Under the pieces are notes generated by a model. That model was not told the DNA's origin and ran no database searches. It was given only the letters and a program-made list of their open reading frames with translations. This document shows, one piece after another, positions 7,547 to 17,675 of a DNA stretch of 33,290 bases (within the stretch, counting starts at the first letter, position 1; each line of letters begins with the position of its first letter). The DNA is taken from positions 1 to 33,290 of the forward strand of contig JAJXTS010000011.1 of assembly GCA_021783595.1 (NCBI GenBank), given 5' to 3'. This stretch comes from Chloroflexota bacterium (GTDB lineage Bacteria > Chloroflexota > Limnocylindria > Limnocylindrales > CSP1-4). Both the position numbers and the translations under genes were made by a program.

Positions 7547-7568
7547 TATCATGGTGATATCATTCTGA
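7547..7568. promoter_or_regulatory. 11-bp tandem repeat, candidate operator of the SPFH/RHH pair
   Basis: TATCATGGTGA (7547-7557) is followed immediately by TATCATTCTGA (7558-7568), 9 of 11 positions identical. The overlap includes the palindrome TGATATCA (7555-7562). Each TATCAT also resembles a -10 hexamer. The AT-rich block stands out against its surroundings, 40 bp upstream of the SPFH start. A ribbon-helix-helix protein is encoded next to it, and such proteins bind tandem sites, so autoregulation is plausible. Confidence 0.45.
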
Positions 7569-7608
7569 TCGCGCCCAACCCGTCAGGCGCTGAGGAGCCC
7601 GAAGCACC

Positions 7609-8514
7609 ATGAACAACAAGGAACGCACTGCCAGCTCGCTGCCCGGCATCCCGATGCTGGTCGGCATCTTCGTCCTCACCGTCGCGGTGCCACTGGCGTT
7701 CGTCTGGTGGCTCGATGCGGTGATCGTCCCCATGGGCGACCGGGTCGGCACGCTCGAGGCCCTGGAGATCCTGGCGTGGACGGCCGTCTACGTCGTCATC
7801 CTGCTCGGCTGGAGGGGCCTCACGGCCGTCAACCCCAACGAGGCCCGGGCGGTGGTCCTGTTCGGCCGCTACCGCGGGACCCTGCGCGAGCAGGGCATGG
7901 CCTGGGTCAACCCGCTCACGCAGCGGCCCAAGGTCAGCGTCCGCGTCCGGAACTTCGAGACCAGCAAGCTCAAGGTCAACGACCACGACGGCAACCCGAT
8001 CGAGATCGCGGCGGTCGTCGTGTGGAAGGTCACCGACACGGCCGAGGCGCTGTTCGAGGTGGACGACTACGAGAACTTCGTCGCCGTGCAGGCCGAATCC
8101 GCCCTGCGGAACCTCGCCACGTCCCACCCGTACGACGCCCACGACGACGGGCCGACGTCTCTCCGGGCCAACCCGGCCGAGGTGGCGGAGCAGCTCAAGG
8201 CAGAGATCCAGGACCGTCTGGAGCAGGCCGGGGTCACGGTGATCGAGGCGCGGATCAGCCACCTCGCCTACGCCCCGGAGATCGCCAACGCGATGCTCCG
8301 CCGGCAGCAGGCAAACGCGGTCATCGCCGCCCGGACGCGGATCGTCGAGGGCGCGGTGGGCATGGTCGAGATGGCGCTCGAGCAGCTCTCGGCGAAGCAG
8401 GTCGTCCAGCTCGACGAGGAGCGCAAGGCGCAGATGGTCAGCAACCTGCTGGTGGTCCTCTGCTCCGAGCACGAGACCCAGCCGGTGCTCAACACCGGGA
8501 CGCTGTACGCCTAG
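7609..8514 (+). CDS. SPFH/Band 7 (prohibitin-like) membrane protein
   Basis: A protein of 301 residues. Two membrane segments (about 12-38 and 51-70) precede a Band 7 domain that begins at [21 protein letters not shown] (about 72-92) and continues to about residue 250, ending in a helical, coiled-coil-like region rich in Ala and Glu ([16 protein letters not shown], then [23 protein letters not shown]). SPFH proteins oligomerise on membranes and organise microdomains or protease complexes; the specific role here is unknown. The ATG lies 11 nt after GAGGAG (7592-7597). A ribbon-helix-helix gene follows after 54 bp in the same direction, a pairing I recall from other high-GC bacteria. Confidence 0.88.
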   Translation: MNNKERTASSLPGIPMLVGIFVLTVAVPLAFVWWLDAVIVPMGDRVGTLEALEILAWTAVYVVILLGWRGLTAVNPNEARAVVLFGRYRGTLREQGMAWVNPLTQRPKVSVRVRNFETSKLKVNDHDGNPIEIAAVVVWKVTDTAEALFEVDDYENFVAVQAESALRNLATSHPYDAHDDGPTSLRANPAEVAEQLKAEIQDRLEQAGVTVIEARISHLAYAPEIANAMLRRQQANAVIAARTRIVEGAVGMVEMALEQLSAKQVVQLDEERKAQMVSNLLVVLCSEHETQPVLNTGTLYA

Positions 8515-8568
8515 GGCGCTGACGATTCGCGGGCGGAGCCGGACGATGCCGAGCGGGGAGCCGCCACC

Positions 8569-8742
8569 ATGGCCGAGCGCAAGCCGTTCCTGCTCCGCCT
8601 GGACCCCGAGACCCACGCCGCCCTCCAGAAGTGGGCCGCGGACGACCTCCGCTCGGTGAACGGCCAGGTGGAGTACCTGCTCCGGCGCGCGCTCAAGGAC
8701 GCCGGCCGCCTCCCCGGCCGCACCCCGCCCCGCGCGCCGTAG
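8569..8742 (+). CDS. ribbon-helix-helix (Arc/CopG-like) DNA-binding protein
   Basis: A 57-residue protein. Its first strand, KPFLLRLDPETHAAL, is typical of Arc/MetJ/HicB-type ribbons, where alternate residues contact DNA; two helices follow (THAALQKWAADD and SVNGQVEYLLRRALKDAG). It ends in a Pro/Arg-rich tail. The ATG is preceded by GGGGAG (8555-8560) at 8 nt. Directly downstream of the SPFH gene, it is probably co-transcribed with it and may repress the pair through the tandem repeat at 7547-7568. It could also be an antitoxin-like protein, but no toxin is adjacent. Confidence 0.8.
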   Translation: MAERKPFLLRLDPETHAALQKWAADDLRSVNGQVEYLLRRALKDAGRLPGRTPPRAP

Positions 8743-8761
8743 CGCCGGGCGGCCCCCGGCG
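8743..8761. terminator. hairpin between convergent genes
   Basis: CGCCGGG (8743-8749) pairs with CCCGGCG (8755-8761) over a 5-nt loop, right after the RHH stop codon and before the end of the opposing gene. There is no T tract, so activity is uncertain. Confidence 0.4.
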
Positions 8762-8808
8762 AGCTCCTTCGCGGGGCCGACGTGTCGGCGCGCGCCCGGC
8801 TCGCTCGC

Positions 8809-9678
8809 CTACGGCCAGGTGAACGTGGCCGTGAGCGGCGTCGCCCCGAACCCGTTCTCGGAGTTGCGGAGCACGATCATCCAGGAGTTCGGCGGCTGCA
8901 CGCCGAAGCCCTGGCTCACGCCGGTCGCGCCGGTGCTCGCGATCACCTGCTTGAGCCCGGGGCCTCCCTGCTCGATGAGGTCCACCTCATACAGGAACGG
9001 GTGGCCGCCCCAGTCGGCGGTCACGTGGTAGTAGCCCTTCGCGCGCGGCGTGGCGACAACCTGCAGGCCGTTGAAGGCGGCGTCGGCGGTGCCGTCGAAC
9101 CGTGCGTCGCTGATGGTGACCTTGGGCTTGAGGGTGGGGTACGTGAGCGTCACGTCCACGACCGGGGCCGCCGAGCCCGAGCCCCGGAGCGTGAGCTGGT
9201 AGGCCGCCGACGTCGCCGCCACCGAGCTCGAGATGGTGCCGCCGGCCGCCGTGCGGCAGTCGGGCTGGGCGCCGCTCGCGGCCAGGCAAACCGTGGAGTT
9301 CCCGCCCGACTCGGTCTGGAGCGTCACGGTCACGGGTCCCGTCTGGGCCGTGAACGCGATGGATCGCGTCGTGCCGTTGGGGTCCGTGACCGCGTCGAGC
9401 GCCAGCTGCACGAACCGGATCGTGGCCGCCGCGACCGGCTTGGGCGTGGGCGTTGGGCTGGGTGTGGGAGACGGCGATGGCGACACGGGAGCGGCCGACG
9501 GCGCCGCCGACCCTCCGGTCGGCGCAGCTGACGCGGACACGGCGCTCGAGGCCGACGGGGCCGCGGACGGTGCCGGGGGACTGGCCCTGGTCCCGAACAG
9601 CGAGGTCGCGACCAGGATCCCGACCAGGACGGCGAGGATGAACGCCAGGAGCAGGACCAGCCGCTGCATGTTCGTCAT
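8809..9678 (-). CDS. secreted or membrane-anchored Ser/Pro-rich protein, unknown
   Basis: A protein of 289 residues. A hydrophobic N-terminal segment (about 6-28, LVLLLAFILAVLVGILVATSLF) acts as signal or anchor, followed by a low-complexity linker of Ala, Ser and Pro (about 32-80, ending in SPTPTPKP repeats), as in surface proteins. The C-terminal 200 residues look like beta-sandwich material with many Thr, Val and Gly; two cysteines (in VCLAASG and DCRTAAG) could form a disulphide. No known family is recognised. The ATG at 9678 is favoured because TACCAT lies exactly 6 nt upstream (9685-9690), fitting a leaderless start. The next gene, also on the minus strand, ends at 9710. Confidence 0.75.
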   Translation of the reverse strand: MTNMQRLVLLLAFILAVLVGILVATSLFGTRASPPAPSAAPSASSAVSASAAPTGGSAAPSAAPVSPSPSPTPSPTPTPKPVAAATIRFVQLALDAVTDPNGTTRSIAFTAQTGPVTVTLQTESGGNSTVCLAASGAQPDCRTAAGGTISSSVAATSAAYQLTLRGSGSAAPVVDVTLTYPTLKPKVTISDARFDGTADAAFNGLQVVATPRAKGYYHVTADWGGHPFLYEVDLIEQGGPGLKQVIASTGATGVSQGFGVQPPNSWMIVLRNSENGFGATPLTATFTWP

Positions 9679-9709
9679 GCGCCCATGGTAGAGGCGCGGC
9701 CACGCGCCG

Positions 9710-10216
9710 TCAGTCGTCGGCCCGCGGCGGGGCGGGGCTCGCCAGCCCCTCGACGATCTCGACGCCGGGCAGGGCCGCCAGGATCGACGGCGGCGCGATC
9801 ACCTTCCAGGCGCGCGACCCGCCGCCCAGCACGATCCGCTCCCGGCCCATCACCGCGGCGTCCACCCAGACCGGCAGCCCGGTCGGCAGGCCGAAGACCG
9901 TCACCCCGCCGATCTCGTGGCCCGTGATCGCGCGCGTCTCATCGGGCGACGCGAAGGACGACTTGCGCCCGAGCCGGCCCCTGACCACGCGATTCACGTC
10001 CAGGCGATGGGTCGCGAGCACCACGCACGCGGCGTAGACGGGCTCGGCGCCCTTGCCGACCACCACGATCGTGTTCGCGGAGTCCGCGGGGTCGAAGCCG
10101 TAGTGGGCGCAGAACGCCGCCGTGTCGGCGAGGGCGGGGTCGCACGGGAACAGCTCGGACGGCCCGAGGCCGGCCAGAGCCGCCTCCAGGGCGTCGCGGT
10201 CGGGATCGTCGCTCAT
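9710..10216 (-). CDS. YbaK/ProX-type aminoacyl-tRNA deacylase domain protein
   Basis: A protein of 168 residues. The YbaK fold is recognisable from TIVVVGKGAEPVYAACVVLATHRLDVNRVVRGRLG and GHEIGGVTVFGLP. YbaK-family proteins hydrolyse mischarged tRNAs, such as Cys- or Ala-tRNA(Pro), in trans; which mischarged tRNA this one serves cannot be read from sequence. The conserved lysine of the family probably corresponds to the Lys in VVGKGAEP or to one in RLGRKSSF. The ATG at 10216 has no Shine-Dalgarno, but TACCGT (10225-10230) 8 nt upstream could be the -10 of a near-leaderless transcript. It is divergent from the aldehyde dehydrogenase gene. Confidence 0.8.
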   Translation of the reverse strand: MSDDPDRDALEAALAGLGPSELFPCDPALADTAAFCAHYGFDPADSANTIVVVGKGAEPVYAACVVLATHRLDVNRVVRGRLGRKSSFASPDETRAITGHEIGGVTVFGLPTGLPVWVDAAVMGRERIVLGGGSRAWKVIAPPSILAALPGVEIVEGLASPAPPRADD

Positions 10217-10366
10217 GGCGGGCAACGGTAGCGCGGAACGGGATGCCTCGGGTGGCGCCGGACCTGCTGCACTACCCTTCCGCCCAGCCCCGGGGGGACG
10301 CCGCAGCGCAACCCGGGCCACGCCGACCACCGCCCCCCAGCCCGAGCCCGCAGCCCGGAGGCCGCG

Positions 10367-11884
<1,518 letters not shown>

Positions 11885-12125
11885 GGGCCCGGCGACAACG
11901 TACGGTCTCGACGGAGGCGCGCAGCCGAGAGCAGTCGCCCGCCTCGCGCCAGGCGTCCACACGGCAGGCCAACCGGCGAGCCGCCGCGGCGGCGTCCGAA
12001 CCGGGCGCGACCACCACCGGCAGGTGGCCGCCGGCGGGACGGCAGGGCGGGCGCGCGCCGCGGGCGAGCCATGTAGGCTTGGCCGAGCAGCGACCGCCGC
12101 GCCGGCTGGCGGCCAGAGGTGAGCG

Positions 12126-13070
12126 ATGACCGATCCGCGTGACGCCTGGGCCGAGTTCGAGGCCCGCCTGACCGCCGCCCTCGCCGCGATGGAGCACGCG
12201 ACCTACCTCGTGGTGTCGGTCGCGGCGGACCCGCGGGCGGGCGCCAGCGCGTACGTGCAGTTCGCCCAGGGCGGCCTGCTCGGGTTCCGGGCGGAGGCGG
12301 CCGGCAACCACTGGCTCCCGCCGGGACACGGGCTCCGGCCAGCGCAGGAGGAGCGCCTCGTCGCGCTCGGCTGGCAGCGGCCCGGCGCGGCGTCCGAGGG
12401 GCGCAACTGGATCCGGGAGTGGCAGGAGCCGGTCCCGTTCGCCGACGCCGCGGACTTGGCCGTGCGGACGCTCCGCGAGGTCTACGGCGCCTCGAGCCCC
12501 GATGACCTGCGCTACCGCAGCGGCGGCTTCCCGGCCCACCACGGGGTCGTGCCCGAGCCCGGGCTCGGCATCCCGCCCGACCGGCCCATCCCCGAGCACC
12601 CGGCCGCCCCGCTGGTCCCCGGCCAGGCGCACCCGGCCCCGGCACCGGACGAGACCGAGGCGGCCCTGCAGGCCGCGCTCGCCGAGTTCGTCGCCGGCGC
12701 GGACCTGACGCCGGACCGCGACGGCGACCTGCCGATCCGGGTCGGCTCGGCGCTCATGTTCGTGCGGCCCGTCGCCGGGCGGCCGCCGCTGCTCCAGGTG
12801 TTCGCCCCGCTCGTGTCCGGCGTGGACATGACCTCGGCGCTCCTCGAGTCGCTCAACGACATCAACCGCCACATCCTGTTCGGCCGCGTGTTCTGGACCG
12901 AGCGCGAGGTGGTGGTCTCGATGGAGGTCACGGCCGTGGGGATCAGCGCCGCCCAGATCGCCTTCGCCTGCGTGCAGCTGGGCAACCTCGCGGACCACCT
13001 CGACGACGTCCTGCGCGGACGGTTCGGCGGGCGCACGATGTTCGAGGTGCCCAAGACGCTGCTGAACTAG
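12126..13070 (+). CDS. TY-Chap / YbjN-like peptide-binding chaperone family protein
   Basis: A protein of 314 residues in two parts. The N-terminal half (1-125) starts with WAEFEARLTAALAAMEHATYLVVSV and resembles the TY-Chap N domain. It is joined by a Pro-rich linker (about 140-175) to a C-terminal half with the features of YbjN/CesT-type chaperones: PIRVGSALMFVRPV, LLQVFAPLVSGVDMTSALLESLNDINRHILFGRVFWTEREVVVSMEVTA. These folds bind peptides; in actinobacteria they are linked by comparative genomics to secretion and conflict systems. No such partner is adjacent here. No signal peptide. The ATG follows AGAGGTGAG. A hairpin follows the stop. Confidence 0.75.
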   Translation: MTDPRDAWAEFEARLTAALAAMEHATYLVVSVAADPRAGASAYVQFAQGGLLGFRAEAAGNHWLPPGHGLRPAQEERLVALGWQRPGAASEGRNWIREWQEPVPFADAADLAVRTLREVYGASSPDDLRYRSGGFPAHHGVVPEPGLGIPPDRPIPEHPAAPLVPGQAHPAPAPDETEAALQAALAEFVAGADLTPDRDGDLPIRVGSALMFVRPVAGRPPLLQVFAPLVSGVDMTSALLESLNDINRHILFGRVFWTEREVVVSMEVTAVGISAAQIAFACVQLGNLADHLDDVLRGRFGGRTMFEVPKTLLN

Positions 13071-13094
13071 GCGCTCGGCTCCGAGGCGGGTGCT

Positions 13095-13116
13095 CGCCCG
13101 CGGTGCCCCGCGGGCG
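13095..13116 (+). terminator. hairpin after the TY-Chap gene
   Basis: CGCCCGCGG (13095-13103) pairs perfectly with CCGCGGGCG (13108-13116) around the TGCC loop, 25 nt after the stop codon. No T tract is present. Confidence 0.5.
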
Positions 13117-13165
13117 GGTGCGGTTCCCGGCCGGGCGGCGGCCGAATCTGCACGGCCCAGGGGGG

Positions 13166-13194
13166 TTGTCAGGGAATCCGCAATGGCCTAGACT
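13166..13194 (+). promoter_or_regulatory. sigma-70 promoter of the primary sigma factor gene
   Basis: TTGTCA (13166-13171) and TAGACT (13189-13194) are separated by exactly 17 bp. The expected start is near 13201, giving a leader of about 157 nt. Its -10 closely resembles that of nrdJ (TAGATT). Confidence 0.7.
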
Positions 13195-13204
13195 ACTGGG
13201 CCAA

Positions 13205-13226
13205 TGGCGTGTCATTTGACACGCCA
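13205..13226. promoter_or_regulatory. perfect 22-bp palindrome at the rpoD transcription start
   Basis: The arms TGGCGTGTCA (13205-13214) and TGACACGCCA (13217-13226) are exact inverted repeats separated by TT. The site begins about 4 bp after the predicted transcription start. It is either an operator positioned for repression, or a 5'-terminal mRNA hairpin; its 2-nt centre favours a DNA site. The binding protein is unknown. Confidence 0.6.
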
Positions 13227-13357
13227 CTACGCATGTTGGGAAGGCGTGATCCCGACGTGGATGGCGGCCCCGCGGCCAATCCCCTGAGCCCCAATCCCCT
13301 GAACCTCGGCAACACTCCCCCGCCGCGCGGCTGGGCGCGGCCCCTGACTGGAGAATC

Positions 13358-14884
13358 GTGATCTCGTTCGACGCTACTTCCCCTGCCTCCGAGACCGAGG
13401 CCGCGCTCGCGGCCGCGTCCATCGAGTTGGACCCCGAGGCGGCCGAGCTCGAAGCGGCCGCGCTCGTCGCGGACATCCCGGCCGGGCCGGAACCGGTCGT
13501 CGCCCCGCCTGAGGAGGTCGAGGCTGACACCTCTGCCGAGGTGCTGGACACGGACGACTCCGTCCGGCTGTACCTGCGCGAGATCGGACGGGTGCCGCTC
13601 CTGACCGCCGAGGAGGAGGTCATCCTCGCCAAGGGCATGGAGCTGGGCGCCCAGGCCAAGAGCGAGCCGTGGAAGGCGATCCTGTCGATCCACGAGTGGA
13701 CGCTCCACAGCACCGAGGCAACTGCTCGGGCGAAGAGCCGCAAGTACACCCTCCCGTTCCAGGCCGAGTCGCACCGCGTGGTGGCCGAGGCCCTGCGCGC
13801 GGACGACGCGCTCGACCTGCTGATGACGATGCCGGCGCTGGGCCTCGCCGAGGGGCTCAAGAAGGCCGAGTCGGACGCGCTCAGGGAGCGGCTCGCGCGC
13901 GCCTGCAGCCTCCGGTCCGTCTACAACGAGCGCCTCGACGTCGAGAGCTTCACCGAGGTGCTGGACTGGATCGAGGGCGAGCTCGGCCGGCCAAACGCGG
14001 AGATCCGCGCCAACACCGCGCTGCGCGCGCTGCGCGACTGGGCCCGCGACGAGATCGCCTACCCGGCAATCCAGCGCTACCTCGAGGCAGGGCGCGCGGA
14101 CGACCTCATGGGCGAGGTCGGGCCCGCCCTCAAGCACCTGGCCAAGGAGTCGCGGGACCACCTCACCTCGGCCAACCTGCGGCTCGTCGTGTCCATCGCC
14201 CGCAAGTACATCAACCAGGCGGGCATGGGCCTGCTGGACCTGGTCCAGGAGGGCAACGCCGGCCTGATCCGCGCCGTGGACAAGTTCGAGTACGAGCGCG
14301 GCTTCAAGTTCAGCACCTACGCCACCTGGTGGATCCGCCAGGCCATCCAGCGCGGCCTCGCGGACCAGAGCCGGACCATCCGGATCCCGGTCCACATGGT
14401 CGAGACGATGGGTCGCGTGGCGCGCGTCGTGCGCGAGCTGTCCACGCAGCTCGGCCGCGAGCCCACCAACGCCGAGATCGCCGCGGCGCTGCCGGACGAG
14501 ACGCCGGCGATGACGCCGCAGCGGGTCGAGGAGATTCGCAAGCTGGGCCGCGAGCCCGTGTCGCTCCAGTCGCCCGTCGGCGACGAGGGCGATGCCGAGC
14601 TGGGCGAGCTCATCCCGGACGAGGACGCCGTCTCCCCGCTCGACGTGGTCGCGGACCGCATGCGGCGCGAGCAGATCGAGCACGTCCTGGCCAGCCTCGA
14701 CCGCCGCGAGCAGCGCGTCCTGCGCCTCCGCTTCGGCCTCGACGACGGGCACGCACGGACGCTCGAGGAGGTCGGGCGCGAGTTCGGCCTCACGCGCGAG
14801 CGCATCCGCCAGATCGAGGTCCAGGCGCTGCGCAAGCTCCGCCACCCCTCCCGCAGCCGCAAGCTCCGCGAGTTCGCCGCCTAG
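13358..14884 (+). CDS. rpoD: primary RNA polymerase sigma factor (sigma-70 family, RpoD/SigA)
   Basis: A sigma factor of 508 residues. Order: an acidic, Ala-rich N terminus (1-62) without a clear region 1.1; region 1.2 (65-97, [29 protein letters not shown]); a long insert (about 98-262); region 2 (263-340, with [49 protein letters not shown], the -10 and melting elements); region 3 (345-425); and region 4 (about 440-505, with the helix-turn-helix [20 protein letters not shown] that reads the -35). The region 2 and 4 motifs are those of housekeeping factors. The start is GTG 13358 after GGAGA with a short 3-4 nt gap. A strong terminator follows. The insert is discussed separately. Confidence 0.95.
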   Translation: MISFDATSPASETEAALAAASIELDPEAAELEAAALVADIPAGPEPVVAPPEEVEADTSAEVLDTDDSVRLYLREIGRVPLLTAEEEVILAKGMELGAQAKSEPWKAILSIHEWTLHSTEATARAKSRKYTLPFQAESHRVVAEALRADDALDLLMTMPALGLAEGLKKAESDALRERLARACSLRSVYNERLDVESFTEVLDWIEGELGRPNAEIRANTALRALRDWARDEIAYPAIQRYLEAGRADDLMGEVGPALKHLAKESRDHLTSANLRLVVSIARKYINQAGMGLLDLVQEGNAGLIRAVDKFEYERGFKFSTYATWWIRQAIQRGLADQSRTIRIPVHMVETMGRVARVVRELSTQLGREPTNAEIAAALPDETPAMTPQRVEEIRKLGREPVSLQSPVGDEGDAELGELIPDEDAVSPLDVVADRMRREQIEHVLASLDRREQRVLRLRFGLDDGHARTLEEVGREFGLTRERIRQIEVQALRKLRHPSRSRKLREFAA

Positions 14885-14919
14885 ACGCGGGCTCTCGCCT
14901 CGGGGATCGGTGCCCAACC

Positions 14920-14952
14920 AGCCGGCCGCGTCGCTCGCCGACGCGGCCGGCT
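14920..14952. terminator. strong terminator after rpoD
   Basis: A perfect 14-bp stem, AGCCGGCCGCGTCG (14920-14933) with CGACGCGGCCGGCT (14939-14952), closes a 5-nt loop and is followed by TCGATT. It lies between convergent genes and could work on both strands. Confidence 0.75.
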
Positions 14953-14991
14953 TCGATTCCCGGCGGTGGGGACGAGCACCGGTCAACGCGA

Positions 14992-15011
14992 CCGCGACCC
15001 GCCGGTCGCGG
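14992..15011 (-). terminator. hairpin downstream of the GT39 gene
   Basis: CCGCGACC (14992-14999) pairs with GGTCGCGG (15004-15011) over a 4-nt loop. It lies about 80 nt past the stop codon of the minus-strand glycosyltransferase gene, so it may end that transcript. There is no T tract. Confidence 0.35.
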
Positions 15012-15089
15012 GTGGCGGGCGGGCGCCGAGCGGCCCTGCCAGCGCCGGTCGGGGCGGGCGGGCCGTCGCGCGGGAAAGGGCGCTGCCGC

Positions 15090-17159
15090 TCAGCTGCCGG
15101 CGGCGAGGCTCGAGGCGGTCGCGGCCGAGGAGCAGTCGTAGACCGATGTGGCGGTGCCGTTCACGGTGACGGCGCTGCAGGCCGAGCCGACCCACGACGA
15201 GACGTCCGACGAAGTGCTGCCGCCGCCGGGCCCGGCACCCTGGCCGCCGAGCTCGATGAAGCGCAGCTGGCCGGATGCCACGTACGCTCGCAGCTGGGCC
15301 AGCGAGAGGGCGTTGTCGCTGCCGGTGAAGCCGCCCGTGGACATCACGGCTCGGCCGGTCGAGAGCTCGATCTGGCCCGCCGTGGTGGAGTCGGACACGG
15401 CCAGCAGCCACTTGGCCCCGCCCTGGTTCGCCTCCAGGTAGCCCACGACGTCCGACGACAGCGAGACGCCGCCGGGGCCGCCCATGCCGCCGCCGAACGA
15501 CCCGCCGGGGTCGCTCGCGACGCCGGCACCGGACGGGGCCGCGCTCGCCGGGCCGGATGCGGAGCCGGCGCCTGACGCAGCGCCTGCCGCGAACCCGCCC
15601 ACGAATGCCGTCTGGCCGCCGGAGCCTCCCGGGCCGCCGAAGCCGCCGTCGCGGCCCGCCGACGGGCCCGCCGCCGGATCGCCGCCGGAGTAGGCGGTCT
15701 GCATGGTGTCGATCGCGTAGGCCGCCGGCCCCGCGAGGAGCGCGGCGAGGCCGAGGCCCGCCGCCGCCAGTTGGAGCCGTCGCGTCCGCGCGGTCGCCCG
15801 CAGCGTGAGCACCGGCACTGTCAGGGAGGTCGCCGCCAGGACGACGAGCCCCAGCCCGGGCGCGAACGAGGGGGTGCGGTCGAGCAGCATCAGCGCCACG
15901 CCCGCGGAGCCGACCATCGCCAGCCCGAGCGCCAGGCCCGCCCACGGGTGTCGCTCCCGAGCCCTCCAGATCGCCACCACGCCACCGCCGACGAGCGCGC
16001 CGACCGCGGGGGCCATCGCCACGACGTAGTAGCTGTGGATGGTGCCCGACATGAGGCTGTAGACCGCGGCGTTGATTGCCAGCCACAGGCCCCACATCAG
16101 GAACGAGGCGCGGGCGAGGTCCGTTCTCGCCGCCCTGGCCCGGGCGACCAGGCCGGCCGCCAGGCCCACCACCGACAGCGGCAGGAACCAGCCGATCTGC
16201 CCGCCCAGCTCGGTGTTGAACAGACGCAGCAGTCCCGGCGTGCCCGAGAAGGTGCCGCCATTGCCCTGTCCGCCGCCGGCGGTGCCGCCGAGGACGCGGG
16301 CGAGGCCGTCGTAGCCGAGGACCAGGTTGAGCGCCGTGCCGTCCGACGATCCGCCGACGAAGGCGCGGGCCGACGCGGGCAGCAGCGTCATCGGGAGCAC
16401 CCACCACGCCGAGGCGACGGTCACCGATGCCGCCGCCACGACCAGCCCTGCGACGCGGCGCCGCCATGAGCCGCGCCCGGCCGCCGCGTAGGTGATCGCG
16501 AACGCCGGCAGGACCAGGTAACCCTGCAGGAGCTTGGTCTCGAACGCGAGACCGACCAGCGCCCCGGCCAGCGCGAGCCAGCGCAGCCGATCCGTCTCCA
16601 GCGCTCGGACGAGCGCGTAGGCGGCGCCGGCCCACAGCAGCGCGAGCAGGGCGTCGGGGTTGTTGTAGCGGAAGATCAGCACCGCGGCCGGTGTCAGCGC
16701 CGTCACCAGGCCCGCGATGATCGAGGCGGGCGCCCCGAGCGTCCGGCGGACGGTCGCCATCACCAGCGCCACCGCCGCGACGCCCATGAGCGCCTCGGGC
16801 AGGAGGATCGACGCGGGCGACAGGCCGAACAGGCGCACCGACAGGCCCATCACCATCGTGGCGAGGGGCGGCTTGTCCACCGTGATGAAGTTGGCCGGGT
16901 CGACCGAGCCCATGAACCAGGCCACCCAGGACTGGCTCGCGGCCCAGGCGGCGCCGCTGTAGAAGACGTTGGCGAAGCCGCTGACGGTGAGGTTCACGAG
17001 GTAGAGCACCGCGGCGAGGCCCATCACGCCGGCAGTTGCCGGCAGGACCCACGCCCCGTCGACGGCCCGGTCCCGGGCGACGAGGCGACGGAGGCTGCCC
17101 GCAACAGTCGGCGGGGCGCTGTGGCGGCGGCCCGCGCTGGGCGGGGCAATGGCGGTCAT
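15090..17159 (-). CDS. GT39/ArnT-like membrane glycosyltransferase (YkcB-like)
   Basis: A polytopic protein of 689 residues that should transfer a sugar from a polyprenyl-phosphate donor to an extracytoplasmic acceptor. After a short cytoplasmic head come many hydrophobic helices; the first loop contains FITVDKPPLATM, the D-K-P-P signature of ArnT/PMT-type enzymes, and LIFRYNNPDALLALLWAGAAYAL follows. Near residues 490-560 a Gly/Ala/Ser-rich linker leads to an extracytoplasmic C-terminal domain (LEANQGGAKWLLAVSDSTTAGQIELSTG...GGFTGSDNALSLAQLRAYV) typical of YkcB-like members. The ATG at 17159 is set by AGGAG 7 nt upstream, inside the end of gtrA; longer openings are unlikely. The start lies 4 nt after the gtrA stop, so the two are translationally coupled. 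Sugar and acceptor are unknown. Confidence 0.88.
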   Translation of the reverse strand: MTAIAPPSAGRRHSAPPTVAGSLRRLVARDRAVDGAWVLPATAGVMGLAAVLYLVNLTVSGFANVFYSGAAWAASQSWVAWFMGSVDPANFITVDKPPLATMVMGLSVRLFGLSPASILLPEALMGVAAVALVMATVRRTLGAPASIIAGLVTALTPAAVLIFRYNNPDALLALLWAGAAYALVRALETDRLRWLALAGALVGLAFETKLLQGYLVLPAFAITYAAAGRGSWRRRVAGLVVAAASVTVASAWWVLPMTLLPASARAFVGGSSDGTALNLVLGYDGLARVLGGTAGGGQGNGGTFSGTPGLLRLFNTELGGQIGWFLPLSVVGLAAGLVARARAARTDLARASFLMWGLWLAINAAVYSLMSGTIHSYYVVAMAPAVGALVGGGVVAIWRARERHPWAGLALGLAMVGSAGVALMLLDRTPSFAPGLGLVVLAATSLTVPVLTLRATARTRRLQLAAAGLGLAALLAGPAAYAIDTMQTAYSGGDPAAGPSAGRDGGFGGPGGSGGQTAFVGGFAAGAASGAGSASGPASAAPSGAGVASDPGGSFGGGMGGPGGVSLSSDVVGYLEANQGGAKWLLAVSDSTTAGQIELSTGRAVMSTGGFTGSDNALSLAQLRAYVASGQLRFIELGGQGAGPGGGSTSSDVSSWVGSACSAVTVNGTATSVYDCSSAATASSLAAGS

Positions 17160-17163
17160 GGCA

Positions 17164-17652
17164 TCACTCCTGGGGGTTGCGCATGGAGGAGACACGGACG
17201 AGCGCGCGTTCCCGGTCGGCGGCGATCCAGCTCCGGAGCAGGACGAACCGGGCGACGGTGGCGAGCGCATTGGCGGCGACGAGGACGGCCAGCTCCGCGA
17301 GGCGGCCGGCGCGCGGCGCGAGGGCGCCGAGCAGGCTGACGGACAGCGTCGTGACGGCGAGCGCGACCGCGAGGGCGATCAGGCCGCCGATCTGGTCGCG
17401 GACCATCGACCCGCCGCCCCGGACGCCGAACGTGAGGCGGCGGTTGGCCGCGGTGTTCGCGAGGGCGGTCAGGACCAGCGCGAGCGCGTTGGCCGCGGTC
17501 GCGCCGGTGGCGGTGCGGAGGAGCAGGTACAGCGCGGCGTAGGCCGCCGTGGACGCGATTCCGATCGCGCCGAACGCGAGGAGCTCCCGGCCGAGCCGGT
17601 GGCGGAGCAGGCGGCGGAGGGCGGCCGGGGCGGGCAGGCGGGCGGTGTCCAT
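17164..17652 (-). CDS. GtrA-family membrane protein (sugar-lipid flippase-like)
   Basis: A protein of 162 residues with four predicted membrane helices and the GtrA signature: ELLAFGAIGIASTAAYAALYLLL, ALANTAANRRLTFGVRG and a final NALATVARFVLLRSWI. GtrA proteins are thought to move polyprenyl-phosphate sugars across the membrane for glycosyltransferases. The next gene, 4 nt on, is such a transferase, which supports the pairing. A response-regulator-type direct repeat lies 24 bp upstream of the start, so expression is likely controlled by the two-component system encoded just upstream. Confidence 0.88.
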   Translation of the reverse strand: MDTARLPAPAALRRLLRHRLGRELLAFGAIGIASTAAYAALYLLLRTATGATAANALALVLTALANTAANRRLTFGVRGGGSMVRDQIGGLIALAVALAVTTLSVSLLGALAPRAGRLAELAVLVAANALATVARFVLLRSWIAADRERALVRVSSMRNPQE

Positions 17653-17675
17653 GCCCGGAGTCTCGGGCGTGGGCC

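Noticed and set aside
17160-17270. Longer N terminus for the GT39 protein starting at 17270
   Set aside because: The extra 37 residues are read from inside gtrA in another frame and are not protein-like; ATG 17159 has a good AGGAG.
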